A stretch of 64,000 nucleotides of DNA from NCBI GenBank assembly GCA_035578175.1, contig JAQMRL010000003.1, forward strand, positions 110,449,319-110,513,318, in the 5' to 3' direction. The DNA comes from Catonia carolina (Eukaryota; Arthropoda; Insecta; Hemiptera; Achilidae). Positions 58,641-64,000 of the stretch are shown here, one piece after another (the first letter of the stretch is position 1; the number at the start of each line of letters is the position of its first letter). A program made the translations under genes and the position numbers. Under the pieces are notes generated by a model. That model was given only the letters and a program-made list of their open reading frames with translations. It did no database searches and was not told where the DNA came from.

Positions 58641-59998
58641 TGTGTCTGTGTCTGTGTGTGAACAGAATATCTCAAGAACGGAACATCGTACGAACTTGAA
58701 ACTTGAAACTTAAGTTACGTACCACTACCGGACTCGACACGAACATTTTCATCAAAATCGGTCAACCGGAAGTGGTAGTTTATTCGTGTAATTTTTCACT
58801 TTTTTGCGATTTTCTCAAAAACTGGTCCTATGATTTTTTTTAAAATCGCCTATTTTACTCAATTTTTTATTCTCTACAAGAAAGGGTAGCCGTCATGTTT
58901 GCTGAAATTCTGGGTGAGGCTGTTTTCACGTAAAAACGTTGTTTTTTTAAGATTACAGCTTTAATATGCATTTTAGCGCAAAACTTTATATAATAAAAGT
59001 TGTAGAGAATTAAAAATTCTACAACTTTTGTTTCAAACAATTTTTTGTATAACGCTTAGTTTAGCGGTAATTTGCGATTTTCTGTTTTTTTTTCTCATGA
59101 AAATGTGTGAAAAATTGATTTTTTTAAGATTTCGGCCTTAGTATGCATTTTACGACAAAAGTGTATATAATTTAATTTATAGAAAATTAAAAGATCTACA
59201 ACTTTTATTTAAAGCATTTTTCTCTACAGAGCTTAGTTTAGAGAGAAAGAGTGATTTTCCGTATTTCTAAGCCAAACTGAGGTTGATTTTCATTTTGCAT
59301 CATTCACTCATGATTAAAATAAGGTTATGTTTTTGAGGTTAGTTTTTTGTTTATTTCTAATATTTTATTACTAATGTTAGGTTTATTGTTAATTATTTGC
59401 ATTGGCAAGAGAAAGTTGTGTGAGTGTTTCACACCAGATTTTTAAGGTGCGGTGGATAGTTGCGCATATTTGCTGAAATCAGTGCATCTTATTGTAACCA
59501 TCTTTATTCTGTTGGTATGTAATGTTGCAACCTAGATACTGAAAGTGGGACATCTGAAGAACAAAATATTATTATCTATAACAATTTTACTTCTGACTGG
59601 CTCCTTCCCCCTAAATTCAATTACATTTGTCTTCTTCGTCGAAACTGTCAACTTATATTCTTTGTAGAATTTGTTCAGCATGAAGAGTACTCTCTGCAGG
59701 TCATCCTCATTCTCCTGTAGCACTATCAAGTCATCGGCAAATAATAGGCAGTTTACAACTCTATCTTCTCCTATGAGAATACCAGTGTGTATTCGAGAAT
59801 TCCACTTTTTGATCACGTCATCCAAATAAATATTAAACAAAGTGGGTGATAGATCGCACCGTTGTCTTACTCCTCTATTAATAATTACTTCTTTAGAATT
59901 GGAGTTCTCCATTGCTATTATCCTTCTGGTATCTTTGCACAGGGTTTGGACTGCTTTTATAAGATGGGAAGGATATCCAGTATCTCGCAATATTATTA
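57990..59998 (-). pseudogene. LINE reverse transcriptase and C-terminus, split by a HINE
   Basis: Upstream block (59548-59998, minus): HLIKAVQTLCKDTRRIIAME, INRGVRQRCDLSPTLFNIYL (consensus GVRQGCPLSP altered), VVNCLLFADDLIVLQENEDD with the FADD catalytic pair, and TVSTKKTNVIEFRGKEPV. After the HINE the downstream block (57990-58471) reads KTRVRFYKTLAMPTLLRGSE, RLQASGMKFLRHTFGCSRED and KPEGRREQGRPRKRWADLRG, with several stops. It is a non-LTR retrotransposon of the RTE-like or similar insect group. The endonuclease and 5' end are cut off where the foldback element begins. Confidence 0.88.
58470..59445 (-). mobile_element. HINE copy inside a LINE
   Basis: ACTTTCTCTTGCC at 58475 to CACACCAGATTTTT at 59444, full-length, with a TG tract at 58611-58660. 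LINE sequence lies on both sides in the same orientation, so the insertion interrupted it. Confidence 0.93.
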
Positions 59999-61013
59999 TA
60001 CAGGGTGATTCATGAAGTTCTCCCCCCACTTCTACAGCACATTGTACTAGTAAAAATAATGAAAAAATGTTATATAAACATAGGTTCGAAAACGCTTCGT
60101 TAGCGAGTTACAGCTAGCGAAAGTTTCGCCTGGATTTCAGTTCACCAGGTGAAATGAGGTCTTCCTGGAATTGTGGTAAGGTAGATTAAGGGGCAAATTC
60201 AATCATTTCTTATGGTTTTTGATCTGATAAATTGAATAAAACAGGTCCCAGATCTGTAAGTTAAATAGTTTTTAAGAAAACCAGTGTCAAATGCAAAAAA
60301 TGGAGTGAAAAACTTATTTTTTCATCTTTGGGCAAGGATAACTGTGTTATTTCACCAAGAAACAGTTAAAATTTTTCAATAAAACATGTAGAAAATTTTA
60401 TTCTGAACAAACCGGTGTAAATTAAGTACACAGAAAGCGAATAGATGTTTGATTAAATGAGTTTTTATTCATAAGAGTACAAAGTAAAATTAACCGGAAA
60501 AACTAAAATGAAAAAATGTGTTTTTTTCACTCCATTTTTTTGCATTTGACACTGGTTTTCTCAAAAACTATTCGCTTTCTGTGTACTTTATTTACACCGG
60601 TTTGTTCAGAATAAAATTTTCTACATTTTTTATTGAAAATTTTTAACTGTTTCTTGGTGAAATAACAAAGTTATTCTTGCCCAAAGATGAAAAAATGTGA
60701 TTTTCACTCCATTTTTTGCATTTGACACTGGTTTTCTCAAAAACTATTTAACTTACAGTTCTGGGACCTGTTTTATTCAATTTATCAGATCAAAAACCAT
60801 AAGAAATGATTGAATTCGCCCCTTAATCTACCTTACCACAATTCCAGGAAGACCTCATTTCACCTGGTGAACTGAAATCCAGGCGAAACTTTCGCTAGCT
60901 GTAACTCGCTAACGAAGCGTTTTCGGACCTATGTTTATATAACATTTTTTCATTATTTTTACTAGTACAATGTGCTGTAGAAGTGGGGGGAGAACTTCAT
61001 GAATCACCCTGTA
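59999..61013. mobile_element. Foldback element, copy 3 (longest)
   Basis: TACAGGGTGATTCATGAAG to CTTCATGAATCACCCTGTA, with TA/TATA on both sides. At 1,015 bp it retains, in the centre (about 60425-60640), the segment AATAGATGTTTGATTAAATG and AATTAACCGGAAAAAC plus partial inverted copies. It is probably closest to the ancestral structure. Confidence 0.85.
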
Positions 61014-61029
61014 TATAATATATTTTTAT

Positions 61030-61575
61030 TGTTGTAATTAATTGTATAATATGCATCAGAAACCACAAGTACCAGAGAATGGCAAAAATTAAAGACATTG
61101 AAAAGCAAGAAAGGAAAATTCTGAGGAAAATACACGGTGCAGTTATCAGAGAAAACGTCTGGCAAAAAAGACCTACAGAAGAACTATAAAGGCACACTGA
61201 AACCATCACGACCTTCATAAGAAAACGCAGAGTGAGGTTTTTATACCCAGAATGAATGACACCGACTGTCAAAAAGAATATTAAACATAATTTCTACTTC
61301 AAAGTTGGGCACTTCTTGGTACAAAGAAACTATGGAAGACCTGCAAAAATTATGCATCACAATGGAAGACATTCACGATCGCAAAATTTGTAGAGGAAAA
61401 ATCAGAAACCAGGAAATTCAGTTCAAATCACAAGCCAAAAGAAGTGGGCGAAAATGGACAGACGAAGAGAAAAAGGCGCTAAGTGAGAGGATTAAAAAAT
61501 TTTGATAAGCTAAAAGGAGGAAAAGAGCCACCACCAAGAGCTAAATTTTTTGTGTTTTTAGCGCTGTCCTTAAGG
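61030..61575 (+). pseudogene. LINE ORF2 C-terminus
   Basis: Broken frames read ERKILRKIHGAVIRENVWQK, ETITTFIRKRRVRF, TSWYKETMEDLQKLCITMED and RKWTDEEKKALSERIKKF, the typical last part of a non-LTR retrotransposon protein ('RKI.R...G', 'IRKRR.RF..H', 'WT.E...A.SERMK.FW'). It is followed by an (AAT)n tail at 61587-61613. Confidence 0.82.
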
Positions 61576-61626
61576 GGAATATATGCAAATAATAATAATA
61601 ATAATAATAATAATTACATGAAATAT

Positions 61627-62021
61627 CTGCCCATAACAGACAGGTGGAGTGTCAAATTATTTACACTCAATCTGTTCGTTGCAGGGCTAAAATAAATTGT
61701 TCTGTTTCTTATCACATGGTCAGCCTATTAAATGACTGAATCATTTAAGAACAGAAGAGGTAGAGGTGTAAAAGACACTAATCAGAGTTATCTCCTCTGA
61801 AAGTAATGAATTTCATTATACAGCCAGACCCTGTGGTGAATGAAGTGAAGTTGTCATTTGCAGAGTGGAAAATATGTGCTTTTCAGAGGGCCCGGCATGC
61901 TGATAAGCATAGTTTTTCACTCAGTGAGGAAGGCAATGGTAAACCACCTCACTCCTTGTTTTACTTAGTAAAACCTCTAAAGGTTCAAACCAGCCTTTCG
62001 GCTGTTGACCGAAACAACAAC
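61627..62021 (+). mobile_element. SINE-2, full length with target duplication
   Basis: CTGCCCATAACAGACAGG to GACCGAAACAACAAC. It is flanked by perfect ACATGAAATAT (61616-61626 and 62022-62032), which defines both ends of the family. Confidence 0.95.
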
Positions 62022-62035
62022 ACATGAAATATGTT

Positions 62036-62361
62036 ATTTTTGTAATCCCTAATGTGTGTACGATGCAATCAGTTCAATTCAGAACAATGAGCAACCCCAT
62101 GACCCAAAGAGATGAGGATGATGTGTATGATGTGTAAATGAGGTGTAGTCTTGTACAGACTCAGGTCGATAATTCCTGAAAGAGTATGGTTAATTGAACC
62201 CCAACCATCAAAGTACACCGGTAACCACTGTCTACCATTCAAATCCATATAAAAGTAACTACCTTTACTAGGATTTGAACCAGGAACCTTAGTCTCTGAA
62301 AACCAGCTGTTAAACAGCTGATTTGGCAACGACTTTACCTTTAGACCAACCCGGTGGGTTT
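62036..62361 (-). mobile_element. SINE-1, full length
   Basis: Head CCCACCGGGTTGGTCTAAAG on the right, palindrome, B box GGTTCAAATCC, and tail GGGATTAC plus A's on the left. AAATATGTTA on both sides is the likely target duplication. It lies in the presumed downstream intron of the reductase gene. Confidence 0.92.
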
Positions 62362-62501
62362 GTGAAAATATGTTAATATTATGTTTATGAAATATGTTAA
62401 TAAAATATTTACTTATCTCGCATAATTTTACATTATTAATATTTGTTTGAGAATACGTCTTCATGTAAGGACAGCAAAAATAATAAAATTTGTATACTTA
62501 C

Positions 62502-62759
62502 AGAAACATTTTTCGTCGAGCAGCAGGCAAAGTATCTGGAGTATCCTTGAACAAGAAAACTCTGATGGCTGAAATATTGTTCTCAAAAAACCTATCCCAA
62601 TTGATCACTCTTATATCAAAATTAAATATCGCTTGATCTCTTTTCGATAATTTATTCCATAAATTTTGAACATTGTCATCATGAAATTTCCATTCATTAT
62701 TCGCAAAATATGAGATAACTGTCATAAATTTTTGAATTTTCTTGTAGATTTTTAATGCT
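62502..62759 (-). CDS. Fatty acyl-CoA reductase, internal exon (C-terminal 'sterile' domain)
   Basis: Fatty acyl-CoA reductases reduce acyl-CoA to fatty alcohol with NADPH and make precursors of waxes, cuticular lipids and pheromones, usually at ER or peroxisome membranes. This exon encodes about 85 residues of the FAR_C (male-sterility) domain: YKKIQKFMTVISYFANNEW, KFHDDNVQNLWNKLS, FNFDIRVINWDRFFENN, then KDTPDTLPAARRKMF. The DNV..L, INW and LPAARR landmarks are all present. It is preceded by a TTTGTTTACAG acceptor and followed by a GTAAGTAT donor. Its 258 bp keep phase 2 at both ends, with no stop or frameshift. The N-terminal Rossmann domain exons would lie to the right, beyond the window or beyond the SINE cluster, and the last exon to the left was not found. 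It could be a functional gene or an intron-retaining partial duplicate. Confidence 0.85.
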
Positions 62760-62803
62760 CTGTAAACAAACATAGTACATATTTTAGTAATTTTATGCTT
62801 TCA

Positions 62804-63195
62804 TTATGTTCCATTACGGACAGGTGGAGAGTTAAATTATTTGCACTTGATCTGTTCATTGCAGGGCTAAAATAAATAGTTCTGTTTCTTATCACATGGT
62901 CAGCCAATAAAATGACTGAATCATTTAAGAACAGAAGAGGTAGAGGTGTTAAAGACACTAGTCAGAGTTACCTCCTCTGAAAGTAATGAATTTCACTATA
63001 CAGCCAGACCCTGTGGTGAATGAAGTGAAGGTGTCATTTACAGAGTAGAAAATTTGTGCTTTTCAGAGGGCCTGGCACGCTGATAAGCATACTTTTCCAT
63101 TCAGTGAGTTGTGGCAATGGTAAACCACCTCACTCCTCATTTTACTTAGTAAAACCTCTACAGGTTCAAACCAGCCTTTTGGCTGATGACCTAAT
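62804..63195 (+). mobile_element. SINE-2
   Basis: Variant head ATGTTCCATTACGGACAGG to GACCTAATCAACA. Its right border repeats ATGTTCCATTACGG, either a target duplication or the start of the next copy. Confidence 0.88.
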
Positions 63196-63885
63196 CAACA
63201 ATATGTTCCATTACGGACAGGTGGATTGTTAAATTATTTGCACTTGATCTGCTAGTTGCAGGGCTAAAATAAATAGTTGTGTTTCTTACCACATGGTCAG
63301 CCAATTATATGAGTGAAATGTTTGACAACAGAAGAGGTAGAAGTGCGAAAGACACTAGTTACAGTTATCTCCTCTGAAAGTAATGAATTTCACCATTATA
63401 CAGCTAGAACTCTGCCCATAACAGACAGGTGGAGTGTCAAATTTTTTACTCAATCTGTTAGTTGCAGGGCTAAAATAAATAGTTCTGTTTCTTGTCACAT
63501 GGTCAGCCAATTAAATGACTGAATCATTTAAGAACAGAAGAGGTAGAGGTGTAAAAGACACTAATCAGAGTTATTTCCTCTGAAAGTAATGAATTTCATT
63601 ATACAGCCAGACCCTGTGGTGAATGAAGTGAAGGTGTTATTTGCAGAGTGGAAGATATGTGCTTTTCAGAGGGCCCGGCATTCTGATAAGCATACTTTTC
63701 CACTCAGTGAGGAAGGCAATGGTAAACCACCTCACTCCTCGTTTTACTTAGTAAAACCTCTACAGGTTCAAACCAGCTTTTTGGCTGATGACCTAAACAA
63801 CAACAACACAGCTAGAACCTATGGTGAATGAAGTGAAGGTGTCATTTGTAGGGTGGAAGTAGATGCTTTAAGACGGTTGGCATGC
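63196..63885 (+). mobile_element. SINE-2 split by another SINE-2
   Basis: 5' part 63196-63410 up to CAGCTAGAAC, 3' part from 63808 (ACAGCTAGAACCTATGG) to about 63885, then truncated. It shares the ATTACGGACAGG head variant with the previous copy. Confidence 0.85.
63411..63807 (+). mobile_element. SINE-2, youngest in the cluster
   Basis: TCTGCCCATAACAGACAGG to CCTAAACAACAACAAC, with the perfect 11-bp duplication ACAGCTAGAAC at 63400-63410 and 63808-63818, inserted inside another SINE-2. Confidence 0.95.
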
Positions 63886-64000
63886 TGGGGAACGGCATCC
63901 ATTACTCGCCTATCTGAGTAACTGTGGTCACCGTCAATTATAAGTAACCGTGACAGTTCTTTTGTTTCTTCTCTATTACGAGTAGAAAGAACAATAGACT
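63886..64000. other. No feature seen
   Basis: Short unmatched sequence at the window edge. Confidence 0.5.

Noticed and set aside
63589..63831. Recurrent ORF with QPDPVVNEVKV and EEGNGKPPHS
   Set aside because: It comes from SINE-2 copies with target duplications. Conservation is explained by shared descent, with no known domain.

Overview
This is a stretch of eukaryotic, almost certainly insect, nuclear DNA. It is AT-rich, has no operons and no rRNA, tRNA or CRISPR loci, and most of it is transposable-element sequence in many states of decay. The element mix is typical of arthropods and fits a large repeat-rich genome such as a hemipteran's, but the species cannot be fixed from sequence alone. 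The mix includes a Helentron-like HINE family, a tRNA-SINE, a CAA-tailed SINE-like family, mariners, piggyBac-like miniature elements, jockey/CR1/RTE-type LINEs, LTRs and a Penelope-type hammerhead palindrome. The only convincing host coding sequence is one minus-strand internal exon of a fatty acyl-CoA reductase at 62502-62759, with splice sites on both sides. Its introns are packed with SINEs.

Layout. 0.7-5.5 kb: a nested inverted-repeat locus. Two decayed copies of a small membrane-peptide gene face inward and flank two foldback elements, a second inverted repeat, a piggyBac-like element and SINEs. 5.5-15.6 kb: HINE copies (two head-to-head pairs), an LTR-like GC-rich element, a DD41D mariner derivative and a Tigger-like remnant. 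15.6-24.2 kb: SINE-2 pieces, a HINE split by a 1,245-bp solo LTR, a second piggyBac-like family, tandem HINEs and a LINE tail. 24.8-27.1 kb: a DD34D mariner and a mirrored purine/pyrimidine minisatellite. 28-36 kb: HINEs, a LINE pseudogene interrupted at TTAA by a piggyBac-like element, a LINE 3' UTR and an LTR-like element. 36-48 kb: SINE-2, HINEs, LINE tails, another mariner, and an inverted segmental duplication whose two copies act as empty sites for each other's HINE insertions. 48-57 kb: a DD41D mariner, a LINE split by SINE-2, and a 401-bp palindrome with a hammerhead-ribozyme-like motif in each arm. 58-64 kb: a LINE split by a HINE, a foldback element, the reductase exon, and a nested SINE-2 cluster.

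Nesting orders many insertions: SINE-1 and the solo LTR lie inside HINEs, HINE lies inside a LINE, SINE-2 lies inside SINE-2 and inside a LINE, and the piggyBac-like element lies inside a LINE. Below, HINE '+' means the copy reads TCTGGTG...GAGAAAGT left to right. SINE-1 is the tRNA-derived family. SINE-2 is the CAA-tailed family.
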